Assembly: GCA_022071955.1 (NCBI GenBank) | Contig: JAJVIM010000008.1 | Span: forward strand, 58,134-122,133 | Reading direction: 5' to 3' | Origin: Anaerolineae bacterium | Lineage (GTDB): Bacteria > Chloroflexota > Anaerolineae > 4572-78 > J111 | Length of the DNA: 64,000 nucleotides | The notes under the pieces: model-generated | Databases searched by the model: none | The model's input: the letters and a program-made list of their open reading frames with translations, nothing else | Told to the model about the DNA's origin: nothing | Made by a program: the position numbers and the translations under genes | Shown here: positions 16,946 to 25,740 of the stretch, piece by piece | Layout of the letters: every line of letters begins with the position of its first letter | Numbering within the stretch: the stretch's first letter is position 1

Positions 16946-18193
16946 ATATCAGATGCCAAAAGCGAAGGCATTGAGGACATTCTGCCGCAGGATACGGTGT
17001 TCATTGGCCCCCACCAGACCAACGTCAACGGTATCAGCTTCACCAACGGCTTTTGGGGGGTGACTACCGCCACGTGGGATAACATCTATTTTAGCAGCGC
17101 CCCCTACGGGCTGAATGATACTCTGGTCTACCGGCTATGGTCATTCCCCTACGCGATGACCGGGGGCGGCGATGGCGACGTGGGCAATCCCGGCTCGGTG
17201 CTGAACACGCGCGAGCGTTTCAAAGGCTCGTGGTTCAAAGACATCGCGTGGATCAGCGGCGACCCCGGCATTGATGGCGCGGTGCAAGCCTCGGTGCGCT
17301 TTGGTAGCCCATACAGTGTCGTCAACCAGTTTGATTTTAAGGCCCGGTCAGGAGAGAAAACTTACCAGAACGTCACCAAATCCAATGGGTTGATTACGGG
17401 TATAAGCTGGCACAAAGACAGCTACACCGGCCCGCGCTGGAATCCGCCTAACCCTAACCCGTTGGGGCTAACGATGGTCGGGCAGGAAGCGTGTATGGCC
17501 GGGCTGATCTGCCACTCGCCGGAGTTGGGCAAGAAGTACGCCTTTGTGTGGGAGGCCAACAGCGACTTGCGCTACTCGTCACACACTGACGACACGTGGA
17601 AAGCGGAACGGTTTGACCGGACGGACTACACTAAAAACGGCTGTAGCGTTGGGACAAACAAGCTCTACCTGGTGGTGTCTGACTACGACGAAAGCGACGT
17701 TAATTGGGCGACCAACGAGAAATACCTGCACATGGCCGTGGCGCAATGCGTCCCCGAAGCCGGGACGATTACCCCCGGCAAACCGGCTGATTTGAAGCTG
17801 ATTGTCTCCGGGGGGACAATCTACTGCTTCTACCGGGCTACCGCATTGGCTAACGCAGCGCCAAACCAATGGCGCTTTGCTTTCAGCTACAAGGCCGGGC
17901 GCTTCGGCGCAGGGCGGTTTGGCATCGTTGGCCGTGGTCACGCCGGTATCCAGTGGGACACCCTTTACCCCGGTAAGGACAAGATCATCCAGTACGACAA
18001 CTACGTAGACTTCTGGAACGTCCACTATTCCAACGGGGTGATGGACTGGACGCTCGAAGAAGTGCTGCGTCACTATGCCTGGGGCGGCTACACCCAAGCG
18101 AAGTTCAGGACGCCATTGGTGAGCGATGGCGGGTTTAACGTGGGCGCTGGCGCGTACAAGAACTACGATGTCCCGGCGCAGAATCAAATCTGA
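16946..18193 (+). pseudogene. 5'-truncated gene for a large unidentified, probably structural protein
   Basis: The frame is open from 16946, and coding-like sequence (ISDAKSEGIEDILPQDTVF) precedes the first possible start, GTG at 16997. There is no ribosome site or upstream start. The 5' end is cut just after the palindrome at 16916-16929, so the gene appears truncated there. The remaining 400 or so residues are rich in aromatics, Gly and Asn (for example WEANSDLRYSSHTDDTWKAE and FNVGAGAYKNYDVPAQNQI) with few helices predicted by eye, suggesting a beta-rich extracellular or virion-like protein. No family recognised. Confidence 0.5.
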
Positions 18194-18442
18194 ACAAATT
18201 CCCTACAAAATCGGGCTTTTTTGGTGTGGTTTAATCACTGATGGTGGCCAGGGGCTAGTCATGGGTGACTTCCCCCGGCCGGGGTTAAGTTCTGAGTCTA
18301 TACATCTCAGCCAAGAAGATTCCTTGAGGAATGAGGAATATAGGACCGTATAACCAGTGGATAGTTATGAATAACTTGTCATCTCAAACATGTTATTATT
18401 AAAAACTATATCGATTTAGCGTTAAATAAAACGATTCGGCCC
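18194..18442. other. Intergenic region with a palindrome
   Basis: No gene seen. Contains the ATTCCTTGAGGAAT copy at 18319-18332. From about 18340 the sequence becomes AT-rich, marking the edge of the signalling operon. Confidence 0.4.
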
Positions 18443-19462
18443 TTAATTGCTTCGATTAATTTTTTCCTCAATTGACTCAATTAATTTTCTAAAACCGGAC
18501 GCACGATGCATGTCAGGGGTAAGGGCGTTCATGTCCGTCAGTATAGTTGTCAATTTGGCAATAGTAGTGCGTATTTCAGTATATAAATCAATGCCCTCAC
18601 GAATTCCTTGCAAATTAGCAGAACCAACACTCTTCATCGCCTCATCCAACTCTCGAATCTGACTCTCCCAATAATCGATATATTTAATTCGATTGATAGG
18701 TTTATAAATTTTGGCATCAGCCAGCACTATTGGAAAAATTCGATCATAAAACTGACCGTGATTGGCAATTTGTAAGAGTTCGAACATACAATTCTCTGAC
18801 TTTAAATATTTATCACTGATTACAACAATAACGGCTTTGCCTCGGCCGATTTGCTCCATAAATGACTTTATGCACCCTTTGAAACCTAGATCCCGTTTAT
18901 CCCGAACAATGGTAATACCCTTTGACTGTAAAACTTCGTCCAGTTGGTTGACAATTTCCTCACTCTCGCCCCCCCATGCATACGAGATAAAAATCTCTTT
19001 TCCTAGTCCATATTTAGGCTGAGGTTTTTCGGATATATCTTTGTCGGATTTATTACATGTAGCCAATATCATTTCAATCTTCTTGGGTAAAGTATTGCGG
19101 ATTTGAGCAGTTTTCTTTAAATAACTTCTGACAACAGGTTTGAAATCCAGTACCAAATCTACCGCGCTTTCCTCGTCCCTATCATCTGAAGCTGTAATTA
19201 TTATACAAGGAAGTTCTGGATAATTGTGTTTAATATATTCAAGTAAGTCTGTGCCATACTCCTGCTCTGGGGTAGATTGGTTTTCCTTGTAATTTAAGTC
19301 TACGGTTGCTAATGAGAATTGATATTCTTGTAATCTTAACTTGGCCTCGTCTATGTTATTAGCGTGAATAACCGAATACCCATATTTTTCCAATGCCTTT
19401 CGAATAATCCCTTGCCAACCAATATCATCTTCTACAACTAGTATCCGATGTTTATCTGTCAT
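18443..19462 (-). CDS. Response-regulator receiver fused to a TIR domain (REC-TIR)
   Basis: 339 residues from ATG at 19462, with GGGAGG upstream. The N-terminal receiver has the acidic pair VEDD (about 11-14), the phospho-acceptor Asp in LATVDLNYKE near 55 and the conserved Lys of SYLKK near 136. A linker leads to a TIR domain starting EIFISYAWGG near 163, with KGITIVRDKRDLGF, AVIVVISDKYLKSE and CMFELLQIA. The Glu of FELL is at the position of the catalytic Glu of NAD-cleaving TIRs. A helical tail completes it. Last gene of the SDR-kinase-regulator operon, so phosphorelay control of TIR activity is the obvious hypothesis. Confidence 0.8.
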   Translation of the reverse strand: MTDKHRILVVEDDIGWQGIIRKALEKYGYSVIHANNIDEAKLRLQEYQFSLATVDLNYKENQSTPEQEYGTDLLEYIKHNYPELPCIIITASDDRDEESAVDLVLDFKPVVRSYLKKTAQIRNTLPKKIEMILATCNKSDKDISEKPQPKYGLGKEIFISYAWGGESEEIVNQLDEVLQSKGITIVRDKRDLGFKGCIKSFMEQIGRGKAVIVVISDKYLKSENCMFELLQIANHGQFYDRIFPIVLADAKIYKPINRIKYIDYWESQIRELDEAMKSVGSANLQGIREGIDLYTEIRTTIAKLTTILTDMNALTPDMHRASGFRKLIESIEEKINRSN

Positions 19463-19524
19463 CACTAAAATCCTCCCAATTCCCGCCTAACCATCACAGT
19501 GTTGTAGGAACAGTTGAGTTCTGA

Positions 19525-20796
19525 CTAGGAAAAGGGGAACCGCCGTTTCTTTTTTCTATCATTATCATCGCGTGAAGTTTCACTTAAAATCTGGTTTTCA
19601 GGTGTTGCATCGTTTAGGTGATATTCAAACATCCGGCTCTCAAATACGTCAATTGGAAGAGGAATCCTCCCATTATCTATACCATCGGCTCCCATAATAT
19701 CGTCACAGGTTCTTATTTCCGTTATTACCGACATCAAATCCACTTTTTGGTCATTGACTATAACATAACCCGCTTCCTGCTCTTTAAACCGATAAAACGT
19801 TTTAAAAATTTCTGGTGTCAATCTCGCTTCAATCATTTCTTTGATATCTTCTGCAATTTGCACTGATGGCGTCACCAATAAAAAACGACCCGTATTTTCA
19901 ATTTCACCCAAAAAAACACCCTCAACAATCTTCTCTTTATTTGATTGCTGAAACTGCAAAAGTATATCTGATATGGAAGGAAAACTGTCACTTATTGCCT
20001 GGTCTACTATATTTTTTAATTGATGAGCTACTAGTTTAAGTACGTCTTCACCTTCTTTTAAACTTCGATCATGAAATGATTTAAAGCTCTCTATGCTTAC
20101 AAGAATAATAGCCCAATCAGACCGAGACATATCTTTACGGAGTGAGTCTAACTCTGCCCAGACCCATTCACGCCCTGGTAAATTAGTGACATCGCTCTTT
20201 TTTTCATCAAGTTGTTCACCAAGATTCCTTCGGTCGTTAACTTTAACAAAATCAGGATTGTCTTTAGTGATAGTTTGCCAGACCAATTCAGCTTGACTCC
20301 ATAAGCGTTTATCAAAAAGACGCATTGCCTCGGAATATACAAATGTAGTCTTTAAAAGATTCTTTATCTTCTTTATCAATTCTGTCCTTTGGGGACGCAA
20401 TTCGCTTTTTTGAATATAATCAATAGCCTTATATTCAAGCAGTGCTTTCCTCATATGCAAGCTTGGTTCTTCGGAACTAACAACTATAGGGCATACAGTT
20501 GGATAGAGATTATCTATCTCTTTGAGAATTTCCATTCCTTCAGCGGCCTGACCTTTATATTTCTCTCCACGAAGATTAATGTCAACGGTAGTCAGATACA
20601 CTTTTCTATTTGCTAATGTATTTTTTGCTTCTTCAAGTGTCTTTGCGACTACTAAAATTACATCAGTATCTTTATCCTCAACATTGGAAATCCGCAGGGG
20701 AGACAGGGCATCTTGGTATATCTTTACAAGACGTTTTATGTAAAAATCATCATCCTCAACAAGCAATATTGTCCTACAATCGCTCAAGGGTTTCAT
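19525..20796 (-). CDS. Response regulator with degenerate GGDEF-like output domain
   Basis: 423 residues from ATG at 20796 with GGAGG nine nt upstream. The receiver domain (about 1-150) has LVEDDD and the phospho-acceptor Asp in LTTVDINLRGEK. After a helical linker, WAIILVSIESFKSFHDRSLK followed by EGEDVLKLVAHQL (about 235-270) resembles the start of a diguanylate-cyclase fold, but a GGDEF signature is absent, so it is probably a catalytically inactive or sensory relative. Basic C-terminal end. It lies between the kinase and the REC-TIR gene; both receivers could be targets of the same kinase. Confidence 0.75.
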   Translation of the reverse strand: MKPLSDCRTILLVEDDDFYIKRLVKIYQDALSPLRISNVEDKDTDVILVVAKTLEEAKNTLANRKVYLTTVDINLRGEKYKGQAAEGMEILKEIDNLYPTVCPIVVSSEEPSLHMRKALLEYKAIDYIQKSELRPQRTELIKKIKNLLKTTFVYSEAMRLFDKRLWSQAELVWQTITKDNPDFVKVNDRRNLGEQLDEKKSDVTNLPGREWVWAELDSLRKDMSRSDWAIILVSIESFKSFHDRSLKEGEDVLKLVAHQLKNIVDQAISDSFPSISDILLQFQQSNKEKIVEGVFLGEIENTGRFLLVTPSVQIAEDIKEMIEARLTPEIFKTFYRFKEQEAGYVIVNDQKVDLMSVITEIRTCDDIMGADGIDNGRIPLPIDVFESRMFEYHLNDATPENQILSETSRDDNDRKKKRRFPFS

Positions 20797-20897
20797 AATT
20801 GGCATCCTCCATAACAAAATATAGCCAAGATCCTGTAGTGAGTTTCGGTAAATAAATTGGATTCAAAAACACAAAAATACAATTGTTAATCATACAG

Positions 20898-23120
20898 CTA
20901 ATTGGAGTTTGCAATTGGTAATTTAACCAAAAAGGTTGCACCTGACTTGGAGCCATTTTCTTCAGCAAGCCAAATTTCACCATTCATCCAGGTCAACGCA
21001 GTTCTAGCATAGAACAGGCCATAACCAAAACCCCCTGCCCCTTTTGTTGAAAACTTATCTTCAAATATCTTTTTTCGGTATTCTTGAGGGACACCTGGTC
21101 CGGTATCACTAACAGATATTACCACCCATTTTTCACCATCTAAATAGTCAGATATAACAATTTTACCATTCTCTCCCATCGCATCCACAGCATTATTAAG
21201 TAAAATAGTAAAAACTTCTGTAAGATCACCAATTGATCGAACGAGAAGCTCCTCATCGAATAAATCTAGAACAACTTCTATATTTGGTCGCTCGGATAGT
21301 CGCGGAGATTTGGCTCTAGCCTCGATAATATATTCGCGTATGTCCTTTTCTTCAAAATTAACCAGGTGAGAGGGATTTTCAAGGCTCTTTGCTAAATCGA
21401 GGGTAATATCTTCTTCTTTAAGGCTTTTTACCAAATCAAGGGTAACTTCTACTATGTCAGTGATTTCCTTTAAATTTTCTTGTACTAAATCCGGTAGTGG
21501 GGTTTGAGCATTTTCCTCCAGAGCTTCATCAGCTAATATTTGCAGCTTTACTAACTCCCCACGCAAATTATGACGAATATTGCTAAACTTATCTGCTATT
21601 TGTGCTATTTTCTCTGCTGCTTCACGACGATATCTTTCCTTTTGATACGCAATGGCAATATCGTGTTGAAGGGCTTGAATCTCTTCACGCCACTTTTTTT
21701 CCTCTCCATAAGCAATCTCAAGGTTGTGCCGAAGAGATTGAACATCGTGATATAGTTGCGCATTATGAATACCAATTGCAGCTTGTTGAGCAAATGTTTT
21801 TAATATCTTGATTTCTTTCTGGCTGAATGACACCTCTCTGGAAACCACAAAGAGATTACCTATAACTTGAGTACTGCTCCCCTTTTCTTCCTCAAGAAAG
21901 AAAGGAACAGCAATTACCTGATTTATGTCAAGAATCTCCTGGATTCTCCGAATAACCGGGCGAAGAGACTCAGGAACCACCGGCACAAAAAGACTACATA
22001 AATCTTTATCAGGAACTTCTATAGGTCCTCCCTCGGCCATAACTGCTCGAAAACTAAGGTTGTTCTTGAATCTATCATCGTGTAAATAAGTTCGAGCAAT
22101 AGGGGCTTTTAAACCTATATCTGTACCCACAATCTGGGAGAGGCTACGTTCCCACTTCTTAATATCCTGTTCAGTTATCACGTTAGGGTCGACAAAATAG
22201 GCTTTGACTGGCAGTGTATCGTCTTCACGTATGGCTACCATAGCCCCCACATACCCCAAATTTTTGACCACCCCAATAACAATATCATCAAGAATATCCT
22301 GAATTGCTTGCTCATTTTTTAAACAGGTTTGAATTTTAAAGATGGTACTTTGTAACGCTTGCACCTGCCCATTTAGACGATTTTCTTGTTGTAAACGACG
22401 TTCATTTTCTATCGCAATGGCAGCCATCCGACCAAAAGCTTCGAGGCGTTTTTTGCTATCTCCCGAAATTTCATTTCGTGCTAAGACAAATAAATTCCCT
22501 ACAACGCTATTACTGTCTCTGCTTTTACCCTCAAGAAAAAAAGGAACGGCGGCTACTTGACTAACTCCCAACTTGTTTTTTTGAAGTCCTCTAATTAACC
22601 CTCGTAAGATACTTGGGACAACCGGAGTAAAAAGAGAAAAAAGTTCATGGTGAGTTATAATTCGAGGGCCGCCTTCAGACATAATGGCTCGTACACTAAG
22701 ATTATTTTTAAATCGTTTATTCTTCAGATAGGATCGAGCAATAGGGGCTTTAAGACCAACCTTCTTGAAAACAATTTTGGAAATTCTTCGTTCCCAGTTT
22801 TCAATCTCTTCTTGAGTCATTACATCGGGATCTACATAATAGGCACGTACGGGGAGTGAGTCATCAGCCTCCCTCGTGGCAACCATAGCTCCTACATATC
22901 CTAAATCTTTGACAACGTCACGGACAACCATATTCAATGTGGATTCTAAACGGGATTCGGTTGGAGTAGGCAATACCTTTGCTTTGTATCGTCTTGAGAT
23001 TACAAATACGATAATATCGAGAACCCACCGAATTATAGGGAATCTGAATACCCGTATCACCAAAGGAGTATTGAAGAATGTGAGCAGTCTAGATTGGTCT
23101 AGATAAGGTGATCTTGCCAT
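20898..23120 (-). CDS. Membrane-anchored histidine kinase with two GAF domains
   Basis: 740 residues; ATG at 23120 preceded by GGAG. A hydrophobic N-terminus (about 15-43) may anchor it. Two tandem, clearly homologous GAF-like domains (about 50-235 and 265-455) both contain LGYVGAMVA and LKAPIAR-Y-L phrases. A coiled coil precedes the phospho-acceptor region FSNIRHNLRGELVKLQ (His near 518). The HATPase domain has NNAVDAMGENGK near 643 and SDTGPGVPQEYRKKIF, then GFGYGLFYAR. The duplicated sensor domain and AT-rich composition set it apart from neighbours. It should phosphorylate the two receiver proteins downstream. Confidence 0.88.
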   Translation of the reverse strand: MARSPYLDQSRLLTFFNTPLVIRVFRFPIIRWVLDIIVFVISRRYKAKVLPTPTESRLESTLNMVVRDVVKDLGYVGAMVATREADDSLPVRAYYVDPDVMTQEEIENWERRISKIVFKKVGLKAPIARSYLKNKRFKNNLSVRAIMSEGGPRIITHHELFSLFTPVVPSILRGLIRGLQKNKLGVSQVAAVPFFLEGKSRDSNSVVGNLFVLARNEISGDSKKRLEAFGRMAAIAIENERRLQQENRLNGQVQALQSTIFKIQTCLKNEQAIQDILDDIVIGVVKNLGYVGAMVAIREDDTLPVKAYFVDPNVITEQDIKKWERSLSQIVGTDIGLKAPIARTYLHDDRFKNNLSFRAVMAEGGPIEVPDKDLCSLFVPVVPESLRPVIRRIQEILDINQVIAVPFFLEEEKGSSTQVIGNLFVVSREVSFSQKEIKILKTFAQQAAIGIHNAQLYHDVQSLRHNLEIAYGEEKKWREEIQALQHDIAIAYQKERYRREAAEKIAQIADKFSNIRHNLRGELVKLQILADEALEENAQTPLPDLVQENLKEITDIVEVTLDLVKSLKEEDITLDLAKSLENPSHLVNFEEKDIREYIIEARAKSPRLSERPNIEVVLDLFDEELLVRSIGDLTEVFTILLNNAVDAMGENGKIVISDYLDGEKWVVISVSDTGPGVPQEYRKKIFEDKFSTKGAGGFGYGLFYARTALTWMNGEIWLAEENGSKSGATFLVKLPIANSN

Positions 23121-23132
23121 TGAATAACTCCT

Positions 23133-24110
23133 TTATTGGAAGTTAATCGACTTGTACCATTCCAAAGTTCGTTTTGCTCCTTCTGCAAACGAAGTAGGAA
23201 CAAACCCTAGTTCATTACAAGCTTTCTCAGTGCTCACAATCCAATCTTCAAAAACATAAGGAACAAGATTTAGAGGATAAAATGGTTCTCGTCGGGTAAA
23301 TCTTGCCAATAATTCTAGTATATGTGCGTAACTTACCATTACGTTCTTGGAAAGATTTATACGCCAGTGGCCTTTTCCAGCTAACTGGCTCACGATTGTG
23401 TTAATTTCAGAATGGGTCATGCACTTACCGCAAATATTATACTTTTGGTCAATGTGCGCATTCCTAAGTGCTAACTCGATAGCAACAACAGCATCACCCA
23501 CATAGCATGGGAAAGTTATGTGTCGTCCTCGATTAACCTGAACACGCCAGCCATTCAGAAATTCCTCAAAAAATAGACGATTAAAGGCATAGTGCCCCCA
23601 TGGCCCGTACAGCGCCCCGAGACGCAAGACAACAACATTTAAACCTCTATTCAAATATGACAGTGCAAGTTTCTCTGCTTTCAATTTCGTACATGCGTAG
23701 TGATCACCGGGATAAGGGGTACATGGGATCTGTTCTGTTATAATAGTATTTCTTGGTTGTGGTCCGACCACAATTATGGTGCTAATGTGAACAAATTGTC
23801 GGACATTGGTCATTGAGGCAGCCTTCAATAGATTATTTGTCCCTAATACATTGGCTATTTCAAAAGTTTCTGATGCTCCCCAAAGGCGGAAATTTGCCGC
23901 TGCATGAATTACTTGCTCACAACCGTCCAACGCGACCTGAACAACCGTTTCGTCACATAAATCCCCAACTACGACATCTACCCCTAAATCGTTCAAAAAA
24001 GTGGCATCACTAGTAGGTCGAATTAATGCACGTAATTTATACCCCTGATTCACCAAATGTTTGCATAAGTTACGTCCTAGAAATCCTGTCGCGCCAGTAA
24101 CAAAAATCAT
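23133..24110 (-). CDS. NAD-dependent epimerase/dehydratase family protein (extended SDR)
   Basis: 325 residues. The Rossmann motif GATGFLGRNL is at residues 6-15, and the catalytic YACTK (Tyr-x-x-x-Lys) near 140 follows a Ser/Thr-rich strand HISTIIVVG. The C-terminal half is the variable substrate domain. It resembles NAD-dependent sugar or sterol epimerase/dehydratases; the substrate cannot be told. First gene of the operon with the kinase 12 nt downstream, an unusual partner for a two-component system. Confidence 0.85.
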   Translation of the reverse strand: MIFVTGATGFLGRNLCKHLVNQGYKLRALIRPTSDATFLNDLGVDVVVGDLCDETVVQVALDGCEQVIHAAANFRLWGASETFEIANVLGTNNLLKAASMTNVRQFVHISTIIVVGPQPRNTIITEQIPCTPYPGDHYACTKLKAEKLALSYLNRGLNVVVLRLGALYGPWGHYAFNRLFFEEFLNGWRVQVNRGRHITFPCYVGDAVVAIELALRNAHIDQKYNICGKCMTHSEINTIVSQLAGKGHWRINLSKNVMVSYAHILELLARFTRREPFYPLNLVPYVFEDWIVSTEKACNELGFVPTSFAEGAKRTLEWYKSINFQ

Positions 24111-24528
24111 TTCGACAGTCCGCTTTTAATCAAATACCCTAATGAGTGAAACCAATCTGCAACATTATTTACTTTTTTGAATGTCAAGAAATGATTGGAT
24201 GTGAAATAGACCAGTTAATCAACTAAGTTGAAAAACATCTCTCGGAATAGCTTGCATAGCGCTGTTATAGTTCTCTATTCACCAAGTGTACTGAGAATCT
24301 ACTTATTGACACAACTATACGTGGTTCCAAAATCTACAATCAGCTTGTTTGCATGGGTACATATATGCTTTCCCGCTAAATACGAGACATTATATATCCA
24401 TCTACTGTTAATATCCGTATGGACGGTTTGATGGATATCTTTCCGTAAATTCAATTCTTCGTCAGGGTAAGATCGCTCAGCCAGAAGTAGACTGATAACT
24501 ATCGGCTTTTTTTCAATGTCTCAATCAT
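24111..24528. other. Long leader region upstream of the SDR-kinase operon
   Basis: About 415 nt without a supported gene, AT-rich, with repeated ATGGATAT stretches near 24400 and 24430. If the promoter at 24529-24588 is right, this is an unusually long 5' leader. Confidence 0.4.
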
Positions 24529-24588
24529 AGCATATTAAGGATACCGGTAACACTGTCAATTGTCATAAATTAGGGGTGACATTTGTCA
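24529..24588 (-). promoter_or_regulatory. Tandem TGTCA dyads with -10 element upstream of the SDR-kinase operon
   Basis: Dyads at 24554-24565 (TGTCAATTGTCA) and 24577-24588 (TGACATTTGTCA), centres 23 bp apart. On the minus strand TTGACA (24559-24554) is followed after 19 bp by TATGCT (24534-24529). The same geometry is at 51440-51499 and 56356-56415. Confidence 0.6.
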
Positions 24589-24624
24589 TAGCACCGTGCT
24601 GTGGTCACAGAACACGCTCAGAAG

Positions 24625-24656
24625 CAAAGGGGGATTCCTTGAGGAATCCCCCTTTG
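24625..24656. repeat. Long palindrome containing ATTCCTTGAGGAAT
   Basis: Two 15-nt perfect arms (CAAAGGGGGATTCCT and its complement) around TG. It is the longest copy of this palindrome family besides 2433-2466. No gene adjoins it on either side within 140 nt. Confidence 0.7.
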
Positions 24657-24768
24657 TGAGTAGGTTTTGAGCAAAGGAATGATGCTTTGAGTGAACGACC
24701 TTAATGAGGCCTATCGCCGTTTACAGACATCAATGGCGGCGATATAAAGACATTCCTTGAACGGGGCC

Positions 24769-24793
24769 AAAAAAAGCCGGGTTTTGCCCGGCT
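24769..24793 (-). terminator. Intrinsic terminator of the 24.8-25.2 kb mini-operon
   Basis: On the minus strand AGCCGGG, loop CAAAA, CCCGGCT and then TTTTTTT. Placed directly after the stop of the 62-residue gene. Confidence 0.85.
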
Positions 24794-24802
24794 CTATTGT
24801 TA

Positions 24803-24991
24803 CTACTCTCCCGTGTCTCTATCTTGCAACTCAATGCCATCGCGGGTATCATTATTCAGCCGAGCGGCTGTTGTGCTTGCTTCGGTTGCCGCTGTCGGTG
24901 GTACTTTGGCGAGTGACCCGGCAGCGGCGTTTTGCTGTAGCTCGATTTCCAACTCTAAAAATATTCGGGCAATCTCAACCCAGGCGTTCAT
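24803..24991 (-). CDS. Small hypothetical protein, second gene of the mini-operon
   Basis: 62 residues; start overlaps the upstream gene by 4 nt (ATGA), with TGGAGG upstream. It begins MNAWVEIARIFLELEIELQQ and continues with an Ala/Thr-rich low-complexity tail. No family recognised. It is followed directly by an intrinsic terminator, which supports a complete two-gene transcription unit. Confidence 0.6.
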   Translation of the reverse strand: MNAWVEIARIFLELEIELQQNAAAGSLAKVPPTAATEASTTAARLNNDTRDGIELQDRDTGE

Positions 24992-25167
24992 TGTCGGTTG
25001 ACCTCCAATTGTTCACCGCTTGCTGGCCGTGCATGTTGCTGAATGTTGGTGTCTACAGCGGTTTCAATAAACCGTGAACGGTTGACATCCAACAGCCTGA
25101 CGGTAATTGTGTGCTTTCGGCGATGGTCTTCGCTCAACCTTAAACTGATCATCGAGTCGTGTTGCAT
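24988..25167 (-). CDS. Small RHH-like regulator, first gene of the mini-operon
   Basis: 59 residues from ATG at 25167. HTITVRLLDVNRSRFIETAV fits the strand and first helix of a ribbon-helix-helix protein. The leader (25180-25398) carries the same attenuator-like hairpin and U-run as the two integrative elements. This unit looks like a remnant or miniature relative of those elements' replication-control regions. Confidence 0.55.
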   Translation of the reverse strand: MQHDSMISLRLSEDHRRKHTITVRLLDVNRSRFIETAVDTNIQQHARPASGEQLEVNRQ

Positions 25168-25179
25168 TAGTTAACCTCG

Positions 25180-25398
25180 TGAAAGTTTAAAATAAAAAAC
25201 CCACCTTATTTGGGTGGGTTAAGTAGCCTCTCTGCTTTGCTTTTACCCCCCCCAACAGAAACCATACGCGGCATTGCGCGGATATTTTGCAACAGCCCGG
25301 CTTTGCCGGTGGGGGAGACTGTTGCATAAAACGTTTGTCGCACAAGATATTGTAGGTAAAAGCATAAATATTGTATCACGGTTTTTGAGATTGGACAA
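25180..25398 (-). promoter_or_regulatory. Promoter and attenuator-like leader of the mini-operon
   Basis: Minus strand: TTGTCC (25398-25393), 17 bp, TACAAT (25375-25370) with TG one base before it. Near the end of a leader of about 195 nt, AACCCACC/GGTGGGTT (25198-25220) forms a perfect terminator hairpin followed by TTTTTTATTTTAAACTTT, only 31 nt before the start codon. Confidence 0.65.
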
Positions 25399-25719
25399 GG
25401 AATTCACCCTCAATAGCAACTTTGTTCTAGGCTATATTGTAGCCTAAATGTGTTCGCTACTACATATAGGTGGTTATGTGGTAGTTACTGATACTTGTAA
25501 CAAAAAAGCACTCGATTGAGTGCTTGTGGTTTTGGGGTTATGCTGTTATCAATTCAGCCAGTTCAAAAAAGTGTATATCTTTTGAGACTTCCAATAGAAA
25601 GGCTATCAAGTAACCATCAAACCTTAACGGCCCAAAATTTCAGATAAAGCGCCGCAGGCCGGGGGTGGATGGGGGGTGTCCCCCTTTTCCCCCTGTCTGC
25701 TCAATTTTTGGACAGACCA
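25399..25719. other. Intergenic region with terminator and duplicated gene end
   Basis: No gene. Holds the minus-strand terminator at 25502-25524 and the first copy of the 25-bp repeat (25613-25637). A G-rich/C-rich hairpin (about 25670-25688) followed by TTTT lies between the repeats. Confidence 0.5.
25502..25524 (-). terminator. Intrinsic terminator downstream of the methyltransferase gene
   Basis: Minus strand AGCACTC, loop AATC, GAGTGCT then TTTTTTG. About 195 nt after the methyltransferase stop, beyond the duplicated gene end. Confidence 0.8.
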
Positions 25720-25740
25720 TTAAACCTTAACGGCCCAAAA
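25613..25740. repeat. 25-bp direct repeat duplicating the 3' end of the methyltransferase gene
   Basis: 25613-25637 and 25716-25740 match at 24 of 25 bases (ACCATYAAACCTTAACGGCC plus CAAAA). The second copy is the gene's last codons and stop; the first lies 103 bp further downstream. Confidence 0.75.

Larger units (their letters stand above)
14076..18332. repeat. Cluster of six ATTCCT-NN-AGGAAT palindromes
   Basis: Exact copies at 14076, 14333, 15203, 15238, 16916 and 18319 (first base of ATTCCT). Further copies in the window are at 2443 and 24634, and shorter TTCCTTGAGGAA at 51261. The copy at 14333 lies inside the integrase gene; the one at 15203 supplies the integrase TAG stop; 15203 and 15238 form a tandem pair. 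Confidence 0.8.
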
